Source: Megamerina dolium (Eukaryota; Arthropoda; Insecta; Diptera; Megamerinidae). Taken from it: DNA of 64,000 nucleotides. The stretch spans positions 73,318,418 to 73,382,417 of the forward strand of contig OY978526.1 of assembly GCA_963854835.1 (NCBI GenBank), in the 5' to 3' direction. Position 1 is the first letter of the stretch, and every line of letters starts with the position of its first letter. A program made the position numbers and the translations under genes. The notes below the pieces were generated by a model. It saw only the letters and a list, made by a program, of their open reading frames with translations, made no database searches and had not been told where the DNA came from. Shown here piece after piece: positions 9,901-21,800 of the stretch.

Positions 9901-12106
9901 CGACTTATCAACTGCTTACGAGTACTTAGCACAAAACAGCAACTGTTTGCAAGAGTGATGCTTTACAATGTCTCCAGGCCGACTTCATTATTAGTGTTCC
10001 AAGATAGACAAAGTCCTATACTACATCGAAAGTTTAGTTGTCAGCAGTGACATGTTGTCCAAGACGGCAGAACTCTTTGTTTTATTGACACTTGTAATTC
10101 GTCTTGCCCTCGTTCACTGTAAGATCTATTCGAATGCAATTGCATTTAATATCGCTTTCAGTATTAAACAATGGAGAGAGGTCTTTCCCAATTGTTACTG
10201 CACAACGGGAGTTAAGCAATACCATTCTGGACAGTTGAATGAAGAAAATGAGGCTCAGACATTATCATGTAGAGGTAATCCCTCGCTGGACTGTCGAAAG
10301 CATCTTTATAATCAACAAATATATGCTGTGTATCGATCTGCTTTTCTTGGAACTTCTCCAGGATTTGGTATAGTGGAAAATACAGATATGGTCGAATCTA
10401 TGTTATTGAGCTTCAATCGTTCACACAGTACGCACCCATCGGCATCTTCCAACAGTAACAATTTGCCACGGAAAAGCTTCTAAAAAAGAACTCTGGGTAA
10501 AAGTACAGAAAAAGTGATGTCACAGGGTTCTGCCGTTCGTAACTCGCTAAATAAGTAGGTCCTTTCTAATGTTGTCTAAAAATTTAACACGTACAAGTAC
10601 AGGAAGAGAAGCTTGGCCACTGAGCACTTCGGGCTCCTACTAGTCGCTGACCTCTGTCAAATAACAGTTTTCAATTCCTCACCGGCTACTCCGGCATGGC
10701 ATGGCATGGATGGAAAGGCAAAGCCAGAGTTGATTATTTGGAACTCTTTCACCTGGACTCTAAGTTTAGCCTGCCTGGTCACTGTAGTGTGTTTCAGGCA
10801 GAATTCAAATCATTAGCGAAGATCATGCCGAACAATAGCTTTTGCAGAGACTTTTGTATCCTGAGTGGTAGTCAGACTGCCATAAAAGCCCTTGACTCGT
10901 TTCTCTTGAAGTCGAAGACCGCCATTGACCGCCGCAGATCCTTTAACGATATGACAGAGCAATGTGAAGGGAAACTCCAGAGCAAAAACGGGCACAAAGA
11001 AAGAGGACACAAAAGAGCTCGCGAAAGAGTGCACAAAAGCAGCGCCAAGCGAGGAAAATAGACTATTAAGAATATCAATTGCCAAATGTAAACTCAAGAA
11101 GAATCTAAAGAATCTCTGACTGAATCTCTTATATGTAAGACGCCTAAATCGCTTCTGCTCCAACTCACTAAGGAACGCACTCAAATCCCTATTGACCTTA
11201 GGAAGGAAGACACCTCAACCGTTGTAGGTGTGGTCACGGGCTCTGGTAATATGGGCGTGGGCCACCTCACACATGAATTCTGTAGAAGCTGTACAATGCT
11301 AAATACGAAAATTATTTCTGGGTTTTTATTATTTTTCTTTGAGGACCTAGCACTTTTTTCAGATATCACAATAGGTAATTTTGTGAAATTTTTTAATAAA
11401 TCCATATGGTTCAGCGAGCGATCGTAGTAGAAATATCCGTGTGGTATCACAATGGGCCTTCTTGACTTAAGCGTGCCCTCTCATAGAGAGAACGTCCACA
11501 ATAACCTACACAATTTTGTAATATTTTAAATAAATAAATAAAAAAAAAACTGATCTAAACAAACAAATATTTCGATTTACAGAAAATAATGCCAAGAAGA
11601 CATCACTGAAAAATAAACGAGTTCGTACAATTTTCACACCCGAACAACTCGAAAGATTAGAGGCCGAATTTGAACGACAACAATATATGGTCGGACCTGA
11701 AAGACTTTATCTGGCGCACACTCTACAACTGACTGAGGCACAAGTAAAGGTGTGGTTTCAGAATCGTCGCATCAAATGGCGAAAACATCATTTAGAAATT
11801 ACACAACAACGTTTGGCACTTTTACGACAAACACAATTACCAGCAACATCAGCAGCAGCAGCAACAGCAGGAGTAGCACCAACGACAGCGACTACATTAG
11901 GAATAACATCATCTGAATCGATTACAGTAAATGGTCCGCGATCAGATAGCTGTGAAGAATTAGATGATATAAAACATTGTAACGATATGATACAATTGAC
12001 TCATGGGGTTGTAGGTGGTAGTAGACCAACATCAGAATCAGATCTATCAATTTGTAATGATTCATTGGATGCGGACAGTATTATTGATGGTGGAGAAGAG
12101 ACGTAA
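6929..12106 (+). CDS. Not/Noto-family homeobox transcription factor (2 exons)
   Basis: Exons are 6929-7865 and 11583-12106, giving about 486 aa. The donor is TCAG|GTAAAT and the acceptor TTTACAG; a phase-1 junction joins LKS to ENNAKKTS in frame. The homeodomain is at about residues 323-382 ([32 protein letters not shown]) with Gln50 and Asn51. This pattern is typical of Not/Noto proteins; the likely Drosophila counterpart is CG18599, from memory. Exon 1 encodes an eh1-like motif, FTIAAILGL, at 97-105, which recruits Groucho co-repressors in related factors. It also encodes His-, Gln-, Asn- and Ala-rich runs. A nuclear DNA-binding repressor is inferred. ATG 6929 is the first after an in-frame stop; a later ATG at about 7037 (MSTSSS) is possible. 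The intron is packed with transposons. An ems or Vax assignment fits less well because of the RRIKWRK end. Confidence 0.85.
7866..8040. other. Start of homeobox-gene intron
   Basis: Unique-looking AT-rich intron sequence between the splice donor and the mariner remnant. Nothing else is seen. Confidence 0.4.
8041..9400 (-). mobile_element. Dead mariner transposon (DD34D transposase)
   Basis: The minus strand reads as a mariner transposase from about 9300 down to 8067: N-terminal helix-turn-helix-like part near 9000-9290, then [25 protein letters not shown], and [13 protein letters not shown] with its Asp. Two catalytic positions look changed. The usual GDEKW reads SNEKW at about 8897-8915, so the first Asp is Asn, and the usual HDNA reads YANA near 8228. 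Several stops are present. A SINE is inserted inside it. The element lies within the homeobox gene intron. Confidence 0.8.
8518..8882 (+). mobile_element. Full-length tRNA-derived SINE, tail A, with 15-bp target duplication
   Basis: This is the best reference copy of the family. The head has an intact pol III A box (TAGCTCAGTGGTTAG, about 8529-8543) and a B box-like GGTTCAATACC at about 8573. The body contains an inverted pair (CTGTCGG / TTGACAG). The tail is GAGCCCTTTGGGGCTTTAAG followed by a T-rich (TTTA)-like run. TAATGGATCCACTTT occurs directly at 8503-8517 and 8883-8897, a perfect 15-bp target-site duplication inside the mariner transposase. The anticodon arm does not fold well, so it is a SINE and not a tRNA gene. 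Confidence 0.92.
9510..10240 (-). pseudogene. Decayed RTE-like LINE copy, (TAAG)n tail
   Basis: This minus-strand sequence matches the RTE-like copies at 45765 and 61556 over most of its length, but with many substitutions and gaps. The plus strand begins ACTTACTTACTTA, the complement of the (TAAG)n tail, and continues with recognisable segments such as TTTTCTCTCGAAAACTTCAA and CGTCTTGCCCTCGTTCACTG. It is 5'-truncated and non-coding. The plus-strand 143-codon ORF at 10052 is an antisense artefact of it. Confidence 0.75.
10241..10429. other. Unassigned intron sequence
   Basis: Between the RTE-like remnant and a SINE fragment; nothing recognised. Confidence 0.3.
10430..10635 (+). repeat. SINE fragment, body plus partial tail A
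   Basis: Body motifs (AACAGTAACAATTTGCCA, GTGATGTCACAGGGTTCTGC) are followed by GAAGCTTGGCCACTGAGC, an A-type tail start. The tRNA head is missing and the tail end is lost. Confidence 0.65.
10640..11520 (+). pseudogene. LINE 3' remnant with the 3' UTR shared by SINE tail B
   Basis: A degraded RNase H segment ([11 protein letters not shown], then [12 protein letters not shown], the usual LSDSQ) is followed by a deleted stretch. Then comes the C-terminal cysteine piece ([10 protein letters not shown]) and a last segment ([15 protein letters not shown]) ending at TAG 11425-11427. About 10 bp later the sequence GTGGTATCACAATGGGCC...CCTCTCA.AGAGA...CCACAATAACCTA (about 11441-11512) matches SINE tail B. 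The homology starts in the LINE 3' UTR and no SINE body precedes it, so it looks like the LINE's own 3' end. Confidence 0.7.
11612..11791 (+). other. Homeodomain-coding segment
   Basis: Codes for the 60-residue homeodomain inside exon 2. Helix 3 is [15 protein letters not shown] at about 11744-11788. It has no internal intron. Confidence 0.92.
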
Positions 12107-12771
12107 CTTTAGAGTGTCGTACTCTATTAGAATAATATGTAAATAGAAATATATATAATACAAACCAAAAAACAAAAACAAACTTTTCACATAATTAATT
12201 AGAATTTTGCACATACATTAATGCAGATATATAGACATACATACATCAAGAAAATAATTATAATTAGTCTTTAGAAAGATATAAAATGTAAATATATAAA
12301 ATCAATGTGTCGTTACAATTAAAAATATGCATAAATAGAATAATAACTATGAACGAATTAAGGAATTGTGATGGCATCAATGGCAAAGTAAAGGTATGTA
12401 TTTATAATTCTATAATTTTAGTATTAAAGTCACTCATATAATTAGGGTGACCACGTCTTCTGCTTTTTACTTAAATGTGCAGTCCGATTGTTAGATGGAA
12501 AAAAATCAAATAATTTATTTATATAAAAAATTTATTGATAAATTATAATACCTACATACATCATAAATATTGTACATAATAAAATATTCCAGTTTTTTTT
12601 TTTTATATTGTATAACATTATCTATATTACTATAAAAATCAACATTTCGAGGCTGTTACGTTAATATTCTAATATTCTAGCACTAATACCATTATTAAAT
12701 ACATAAGACACACTCAAACAAATGAGACATTTTCATTCCCGCAGCTCGTCCATCAACTCGTCAAATATTCG
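12107..12771. other. Convergent 3' ends of homeobox and ZFYVE26 genes
   Basis: AT-rich 3' UTR-type DNA with many AATAAA/TTTATT-like hexamers on both strands between two convergent stop codons (12106 on plus, 12774 on minus). Exact poly(A) sites cannot be assigned. A T-run is at 12593-12604. Confidence 0.5.
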
Positions 12772-15700
12772 TTATGATTCCGACGGTGTATTCATATTCA
12801 ACTTTTTCTCACATAATCTTTTTATATGGGATTGATTCAGAAGCTCAGCTTGACGTAGTATCTTACGAATGTCATTGAGTCGTTCATGCTTATTCGCTAA
12901 GAGGTAGGCAGATTTCAGCTGACCAATAAAAATGTGACATGAAATACGTGTCTCGATGTTATGAATTTTTTTAACCAATTGATCAAGTGCCGCCTTAATA
13001 TCTGGTTCGTGGGTATTCACCGCGGAATTGATGGCCACTGATAATATATCATCAATATCACGTGTACTAGTACCATTATTACTTGTAATGCAATTCAGCA
13101 ATTTCTCCACTTCACTGAGACGTTGATTTCGTGCCAAATACTTTGCGGTTGCAGCGAAAACTTTTGTCGCTTGCAGTTTATAATTCTGAATAATGCTGTA
13201 AAAAGATTCAAATAAATGATCAAGCTGATCGTGAGACATGTAATTGCATCAAAAGCATAAGAAATACAGCCTACATTCTGGTCTACAAAAAACTAACTCG
13301 TCTTCTAATATTATGGACTCTAAAGAAGTTGGTGGGTAGGTCTTAGATCTGTGCTTAGATGTTGGCATAGGGAAAACATTAAATATCGGATTTCGAACCA
13401 ACTTCCTTCCAACTTTGTGAGATTTCGTAAAAAAATGTATGAGCTAAAACATGGTAGAGGGAGAGATGAGGTAAATTGTGCCTCAACGAGGTCAAAGTTT
13501 TAAAATAAATGTGAGTGAAAAGTGACACATATTCCAACCGCTGCTCAGGAGTCGGCCCAATATCAATTAAATGTAGGGATAGGTGGGATAAGTGATGCCT
13601 CATCGAGTTCAGAGTGGAAGATGTAAGGAAAGTCAACAAATATTCCAAATATTGCTCAGGAGTCGCGCCAATATGAATTAAACGTATGACCGACACTTAT
13701 TCATTTTTTCCCCATCACACTTTTTTGGAACTTTTACTTCCAATCTGCATATTTAAAGAAGCCTAAACTACAAAATTTACATTTTTATAAAATTTGTTCC
13801 AATGTTTCTATTTAAGGGGCAAAATATATAAACGAAATCCATTTATTTCTTATTTCCAACACTTTTTCGGCAAATATTTACACTCTATCATTAGGGAGCT
13901 TAGGGGAGGAATGAAATGCATGACCGACCCCTGTTAATATTTCTCCACAAAATTTTTCCGAAACCATTACAACCTATCTCTACTTTATAAGAGACCTAAT
14001 CTACACAACTGAAATGTTTGTATAATTCGCTCTCAGGATCTAATATATAATCGAATCCCATTTATTTTTTCTCCCAAAAATTTTTCGGTACATACTGACT
14101 TTCTGTCTTTTGACCTTAGGGGTGCTCCCTTATAAATTTCATATAAAAAAATAGCAGAAAATCCACAAATAAACCCACAAATGTCGAAGAGGGGAATTAA
14201 ATGCACACTGACTCTCTATCCTTAGCTCTTAGGAGGCCCCCTTTGAAAATTAAACTAAAAATACATGAAAATGAAAAATAACAAATAACTGGGCAGCCAT
14301 GGATCCAACAGCCACCTCTAGAGAGGTTAAAGATTTTTATAAAAATCTCTTCCAACGACTCCAGTCTGCCCTTCAAAGGGCTATAGTGACCACGTTGTTG
14401 TAGTCATCTATTAATTTGAAGCTTCTTTCGGCAGTGGCGCTGTAGAATCTACGAACTGCTGAAAATCTTTGCGCTCTGTCCAAGTTTTTGGTACAACAGA
14501 AATGGAACCTATCAGTACGTCCTACCGTGTAGAAAAAATTTGCTGTCTCATGAACGAACGGACACAAATCTTTCACTATTAATTGCTGATACATTTGATT
14601 TGTGCGATAATCGCGTTTCACAATCGAAAATATTTATATACCTGTATGCCAAACCGAAACCTTCCTCAACATTCTTTCCGCATATTAGAATAAGAATACA
14701 AATTTGTGTTCTATCCTGAGCATTGTCGAATAGCGTAGGTAATGTCTCTTCTTTTCCTGATTCGATACGTATCTGTAGAAGATTTTTTTTTTTGTTATCA
14801 ATTGAGGGCAACTAAATATTATAAAAAAAAAACTAAAAAAATAGTTGGTGATTTAAAAACCTGTTTTAAAATTTTGTCTGTAATAAGACCATCCGCAGGA
14901 CTATTCTCTTTCTCGCATTTAGCTAGAAATTTTGCTACCTCCAACTGTTTCAATATGCTATTTATGTGGCCATTAAGAACACGAGCATCCATTCGTAGAC
15001 GAAACGTTGGGGCAATGCTGCATGCTGTACTCGAACGGCGACTAGTTGATGCGGAGCCTTTTCTTGTTCGCTGCGATGGTTCTAAATTCATATTCTCCCA
15101 TTGAGAGATCTCTAGCTCAGATTGTAAATGCATTTGTGCATTGCGCAAGTGCATAGCATTTGCATTTAATTGCTGGAAATTTTCACAGTTCATTGAATAA
15201 AACTTAACACAAGTCATACTGGCGCGTACTGGATCCTTGAGCAGAATTTGCAATTGATACAAAGAATTGAGAAAATTCTGCGTTTCAAGATAACGACAAG
15301 TTTGCAAAAGTATATTGCGCCATATCAATAGACGCTTATCAATTTCCAGCATTTTGTCAATGAGTACCGGTATCTGGCCGCACCTTAACGACACCAGATA
15401 GACGTCTTGAATAAATAGTTCCGAGTCCAGATCTTGCACTAGAACATATTTCAAAGTTGCCTCCAATTCATTATGGCGCATTAAAAATTGCAAGATATCG
15501 GTGTGAGATCCATAGCTGAGCGCGTAATGCATACACTCCTCGAACCCGCGAGTATGCAGAATCGTTTCTTTATTATTGCTATTCAATTGATCGCCACTAA
15601 GGTGTGTGTAATTTCCTTTGGTGATATTCTTCAAATTGGCCAGCATTGCAAGTACGTTGAGCGCCGGTTCACTCAGTGGTGCGACATATTGCTCCTTGCG

Positions 15701-18700
15701 GCGTGAAAGCAACGACACTAAAGAGGTGGTAGAATTGCGTATAACAGAAGCTCGTTGCAAGGCTTCGGCCTGTGGCTTCACAAAGGGTGTTGCTTCAACG
15801 ATATTCAGAATTTCCTTTAGCAGCGGTGGTCCACGTTGAGCTCTGCGAATTTTCGGAATATTATGCTCTTTTTCATAGTCGCCAGGGGTTTCCACATTAT
15901 CAAGATGAACATTTTGTGGTGTTACTAAGAATTTATAAATGATGGAGTTGATGGAATCATTTGAAAATTTTGGCATGCAGTGGCTAAACTTTTCGCGTGC
16001 TATAAAAACATTAATTACCAAGTGTTGCGAAACAAAAGCGCTGCATTTACAAGGATATTATAGCTTACCTGTATTAAAACAACCCGCCTTTAAGCAAGCA
16101 AGTCCATGGGCGGCCATTACACCTGTAGTGGGGAAACCACATTTCAAGTGTACTTCCAATGCGAGCTCCCACTTTTCGGCTTGCACTAACGAATCACCCA
16201 ATTTACGTAAACTGTGATTACTCAGTGGACCGGGTGGTATAAGCGATGCACAACCATTTTGTACAACGGATATTATAATTTCAGAATGTTCTCGAATCGT
16301 CTCAATATCGGCTGGACCGCCGCGTACCTTTGCGGCCAAAGCCAGACAATTCATCATTTTTGCGACAAGTTCATAATCTACCTCCGGATTGGGTACAATC
16401 AATTTCTCCAATTTACGACAATGATACAATAGCAGGTCGACGCATTTCTGCTGGTCCAAGTGATAGCCCAATATGGAAAGACAAAGTGCCACACTGGGCG
16501 CATGCTCGTAGGAGAACTCTTCGCGCAGGAGCTTATCATGCGTAATATTGCCGCTGAGTTTCCATTTGAACGCGCTCGCCTGACACTGTTCCGATCGTCG
16601 CAAATTCGACGTATTCGGATCCGCATCCGAGTCTTGTTGCGCTTTCCGCAATAGATCCTCCTCCTCATTACGATGACAATCGTTACATATTCGCACCTCT
16701 AATTCGTCGTACAATTCAGGAATGCGCATACGATGCAGGGAACAGGCATAGCAGACGACACGGCCACAGCGTCGGCAATGATGACGACGCATTAGCATAG
16801 TGAATGCTGTCCGGCGACAGCACATGCAATGCGTTGCCTCATCGTCTCGCACCCAATCGTCCCGAGATGGTGCCGTTTTTGGTATTTGGAATGTATCACA
16901 CAGCGAATCGAGTGACTGTTGGAAATCTGTTGTCTGTGAAATGCGCTCCGACGACGAGCTGCTATCAGAAATGTGATAATCCAAAGCTTTACTGGCGTAT
17001 ATACGCAACAAGAGGTCTATGCAGTCATTTGTGATGATATGGTCTTTTTGGTACGGATTGAAATTGAGCAATATAAAGGCAGAGGCGCTTGTCACATCAG
17101 AGCCAAGTTGAAAGTGTTGTTTACTACGTGCGACATTGGATGGTTCTCCTTTTATATGGATATCGTATATATTTCCACGCTTATCAAAGCAGAATTGACA
17201 CACTTGTCCTGCATCTGACATTTTCATCTGATCAATTTGCAATGATTTTCGCACTGCAGCTAGAACGTTTGTCGTTATCTCGAATTTGGCATTCATAATC
17301 AGCTGTTCTATTGTTAGCAAAGGAAACTTGAAGAGCGGCCAGAATTGAGCACGCTCATCTGATGATAATTGTTTGAAAATTACCAAAGAAATTCTATAAT
17401 TTTTAAAACTATCACTCGTCGTAGAATTTAGTGACAAAAAATCGATAGCATATTCTAGTAATATCAGTGAACGGAATTTATCTTTGTGCGTTTCCAAGAA
17501 TTTTACACAATCTTCGATTGGAAATGTCTCTAATATCTTCAGTAAGTATTGATTAATATCGGCACCTTGTTTTGCATCATCGTTCAACTCTAGTAGCGCA
17601 TCCAAGAGTATGGTTAAAAATGATTGTTTCTGATTAGCAAAACGCTCAGATAATTTCACCACACCACACCATTTATAGCAAAGTTTATAGAGATGTAATT
17701 GCAATAGTTTCTCGAATATCGTACTCGGTGTTTTTAAACCAAAATCATAGGCTTGTGGCCATGTTTCGAATTGTAATACTTCCGATACTTCAGCATATAT
17801 TGTAATATCGGCTAGTGTAATCTGTAATTGATCACGTAAATCTTGTGATATTAGCTGTAGCGCATCCTTATGATATAGAGTTGTTTCAATTAATTCTTTG
17901 GCAAGGCGTATAGTTGGTATTTTTGTAAAATTCTCCAATATCAATTTGGCTCGCAGTTCTATATTAGAAATATGGACTACATATTTTATATTTCGAGCAT
18001 TCATTTCGATTAGTTCGACTACCAGATTGTCGATACGTGTTTGCTTCAAGTGTTTCGGTTCTGAAATTAAAAAATGCACAACGATTTAGAAATAAAACAG
18101 CAATATGATAATAAATAAATATTAAATAAATTATAGCGAAAAAATGTTACGAAGATCGAGTTCGAGTCAAAGTTCGATATCGAAGGAAAATCTGTAAAAA
18201 ATTTTCGAAAGCCATTAAGTGGTGACATTAGCTGGAGAATTGACATGAATTGGCAATGAATTCCTATTATGCAGTTTTGGAAATTTTCAATTAAATTTCA
18301 GTCTGTCTATAATTGTGATGATGATGTGATCACAATTCACGAGTTGGTAAAATCGTTTTCGAAAGCTAGAGAAATTCAGAACATGGCGGTATGTTGGACA
18401 TATTCAGTTAAATTATTCGGCTAAAAGAAAACCGTACGCACTAAATAAATAAACTTTTTTAATAAATACTATAAATTTAATTCAGTTTGAATATATCGTA
18501 TCTCTAAAAATTAATCATATTATTTTTGGTCTTGAGGATATTTTCAATTTTTCACATAAACCAGATTCATTGTGGTCTGAAATATGACTCTAAAAAGAAA
18601 CGTAATTTTATAGGTTGTTTCTTAGAAAAATTAAGAAAATTTACAAAGGATAATACACATCAAAAAATATATACGAAAGTAGATTTTTGGAATCGTAAAA

Positions 18701-18833
18701 TGTTCATTGTGATCCAATTTTAGAATCGAAAGTGAGTTAATTTTAAGACTCTTAAACGAGTTCTAAAGATCTCATAAATTCACCCCCAAAAAAGAGTAAA
18801 AGTTCATCCAATTAGGAACATCTTTTGCGACTC

Positions 18834-18864
<31 letters not shown>

Positions 18865-21800
18865 TGTGGCACTTATAGGCCCTGAAGGGTCTTTCGGCCG
18901 AGCTTCTCTTCCACCACTGTTGTGCGTGCTAAATTGAAGGCTGTTTTAAAAGGGAGCTGCTTATATTAGCCGATTCTGAACGGTATAACCCTTGTGACGT
19001 CACTTTTTCTGAGTCTTGCCACAGAGTTATTTTAGAAGCTTTTTCATGACGAATTGTTACAGCAGAAAGAATTGCCAATAGCTTGCCGATAGGTGGGTAC
19101 CGTTCGAGAGAAAAATCTTTTCGATATGAAAGTTGTGCTTCATCCGGGGATTGAACCCACGATCAACAGATCAGAGGGCCAATGTACTAACCACTGAGCT
19201 ACGGTACCCTACAGACTTTGATGACTCATAATTAGGATTCGTGAGAAGGGCCCAACCTTAAAGGAAAAAACCACTCATAAAGAGTATTTTCTCTACTCAA
19301 ATATTAACTCTCAAATGCTCTTAAATGTGAGTAAAAAAAGGAGTATTTTCTGATACTTTAGCTTTATTAGGTAGAGGTGGAAATATCAAATGATTATTTG
19401 TAAAGGAATTTAAACCAATAATTTCAATGCTAACTATAAAAATATAATAATAATTTTATGTGCTTATAATTCTGCAGCCCTATTCCAATTCACTGTTTCG
19501 CTTAAATTCACGATAAGCTCTAAACATAATTTATGCTTTATTTGTTGGTATTTAGTAGAAAATGCGATTCTGATTCATCAAACTCTTCACATAATTTTTC
19601 GTTTTTTTATCCGCCACTGCGGCGCTTCTTTAGAGTGAGAAAAGTTAAATGGTTTCTATATTATTATACAATATTATTATTAGAAACCAAGATGCACTGC
19701 GACCTATTGAGATCTAACATTGTAGAAGGCCTTATGCTTTAACCAGTAAGTTGTCGACTTTTTATGAATTTAAGCACTGTTTGAGATATATTGTTCCATA
19801 ATTTGTGTGGAAGTGGTTAAGGCTTTGTCTGCAAAGTGCTGGACATTCGCAGAGAATATGCTCTGAACTTTCAGTGTACATTTCACAGAATCTACCGACA
19901 TCACTGTACGAGAAATCAATCTTGGATACCTCAGGCTGCAATGGTCTGTGAAGTAACCAGATAGAATTCGCGAGTCTGTTCAGATTAACGAAAGTAGCTT
20001 TTCCGATATTCCCTTAGATGAGATGAGGAATTACTTTGCTTGCCGCTGATTGGCGCTGTCAAGCCAGTGGTCGGCAAATTTCTTTTCTGCTCATTGTACG
20101 ACACCTTCGTTTGTGTGACTTTTTGTAAATCCACAGAAGGGCTCAGGGACAACTAGGGGCATGTCTGCTTATCGTTTGGCCAGGTAATCTGCAGTTTGAT
20201 TACCCTCATGTCCTTCGTGTCCAGTAATCCACTCCAATACCTCAAGCTTTGGTAGCCGTCTACCATTGTTGAGGTTATTCTGACTGATTGAAGAGCTCTT
20301 AATGCCGCTTGAAAGTCTGGTAGTATATAAATGTGTATTCCTGTCATCTTTCTGCGAAGATATTCCCTTACACAAATCACAATGGCGTATATTTCCGCTT
20401 GAAAGATTATTGGGTAGATACTCGTTGGAATTGATTTTTTGAATCTCGTGGTATTTACGCCCGGCTCTGTTCAAGCACTTTTTAATTTTAATAACAGGGG
20501 TTGTTGCATGTGGTCCGAGATGGTCTGCTCATGCCAGTCTACTATATACACCACCACGTCGTCTTCGTAGCCTTGAGTATAAAAACTCATATCATTTAGT
20601 TTGTGAAGAAATTCATCTATTACTAAAGTCCACAGAAGTGGTGAGATTACGCCCCCTTGCACTACTTATTTTAGCCAGTTCCGAATGGCAGAACTCTTGT
20701 CATATCACTTTTTCTGATCTTTCTTCTTTTTAGAAGCTTTTCCAAGCTTACCGACAGGTGGGTACCGTTCGAAAGAAAAATCGTTTCGATATTAAATTTT
20801 TTATGCTGCAGCCGGGGCTTGAACCCACCACCTACAGATCAGAAGACCAACACACTAACCACTTAGCAAAGTAACCCAACTTCAAGCTTAACACTGATTA
20901 GGAGGTTTTTAGCGAAAGAACTTAAGCGAATTGGAATGCTGCTGGGCTGCTAGCTCTAAAATATTTATTATATTGTATATAATAAGCGATCATTAAATAA
21001 ATATAATCTTACCTTGAACGCCTATATCAAGCAATAGTATATGCAATTGATCCAATTTTGAATTTAATTGCTCAACAAGTTCCATATTTAAGTGATCCGA
21101 GAGCAAGACCGCAATACATCCATTGCCACCGTATAGTGTAGCTAATGTTTTTATCGCTGGCATATCGAACAGCCGTTGCAAGTAGATGCATTGGTCATTG
21201 TCATTCCAATTAAAAGTATTCCCATTTATAATGCTCAACAATAGAAAAGCCAGTAGGCGATTTTGATTCGATATATAATTAAATATGGTTTCATGCTGTT
21301 GTGGCAATATGCGTGGCAATTGATTATGCTTGCGTTGATTACGATTAGGACGCTTTCCGACAATTTCTGGACATATATTTGATGCAATAACATGTACCAA
21401 ATTTAAATTTAATGCTGTTACATTTGCTTCTATCTCTAACGGTGTCATATTACATTCGAATAATAGTTCGCCAATAATTTCGCAAGGATCAATTTTCAAA
21501 AGTTCACCTGTATGGTATTTCAAATTGGAATCGCGCAGTTGTAATAGCTTAGTTAGATGTACAATATAATTATGGAAGCGATTATAGTAATTACAGTTGG
21601 ATTGTAGATTTTGAAATAGCGGAGCATGTGCTTTTAAATCATCGCAATTACCTATTTCAGCTACAGTCTTGCTAAAGACCACATGAAATGCTTGTTCACG
21701 CTGCAATTCTACAGCTAGTTTACGTGGCTGCAATGAATAATAATTGTCTGTCAGCAAGTCACGCAATGTTGTATTGTACGGCATTAAGCGTAAGCACTCG

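Noticed and set aside
10052..10483. 143-codon plus-strand ORF as a secreted protein
   Set aside because: It is antisense to a decayed RTE-like LINE; similar antisense ORFs occur at the other copies (45740-46186 minus, 62198-62662 plus).
10872..11184. Overlapping minus-strand ORFs
   Set aside because: Antisense of a LINE remnant, low-complexity composition.
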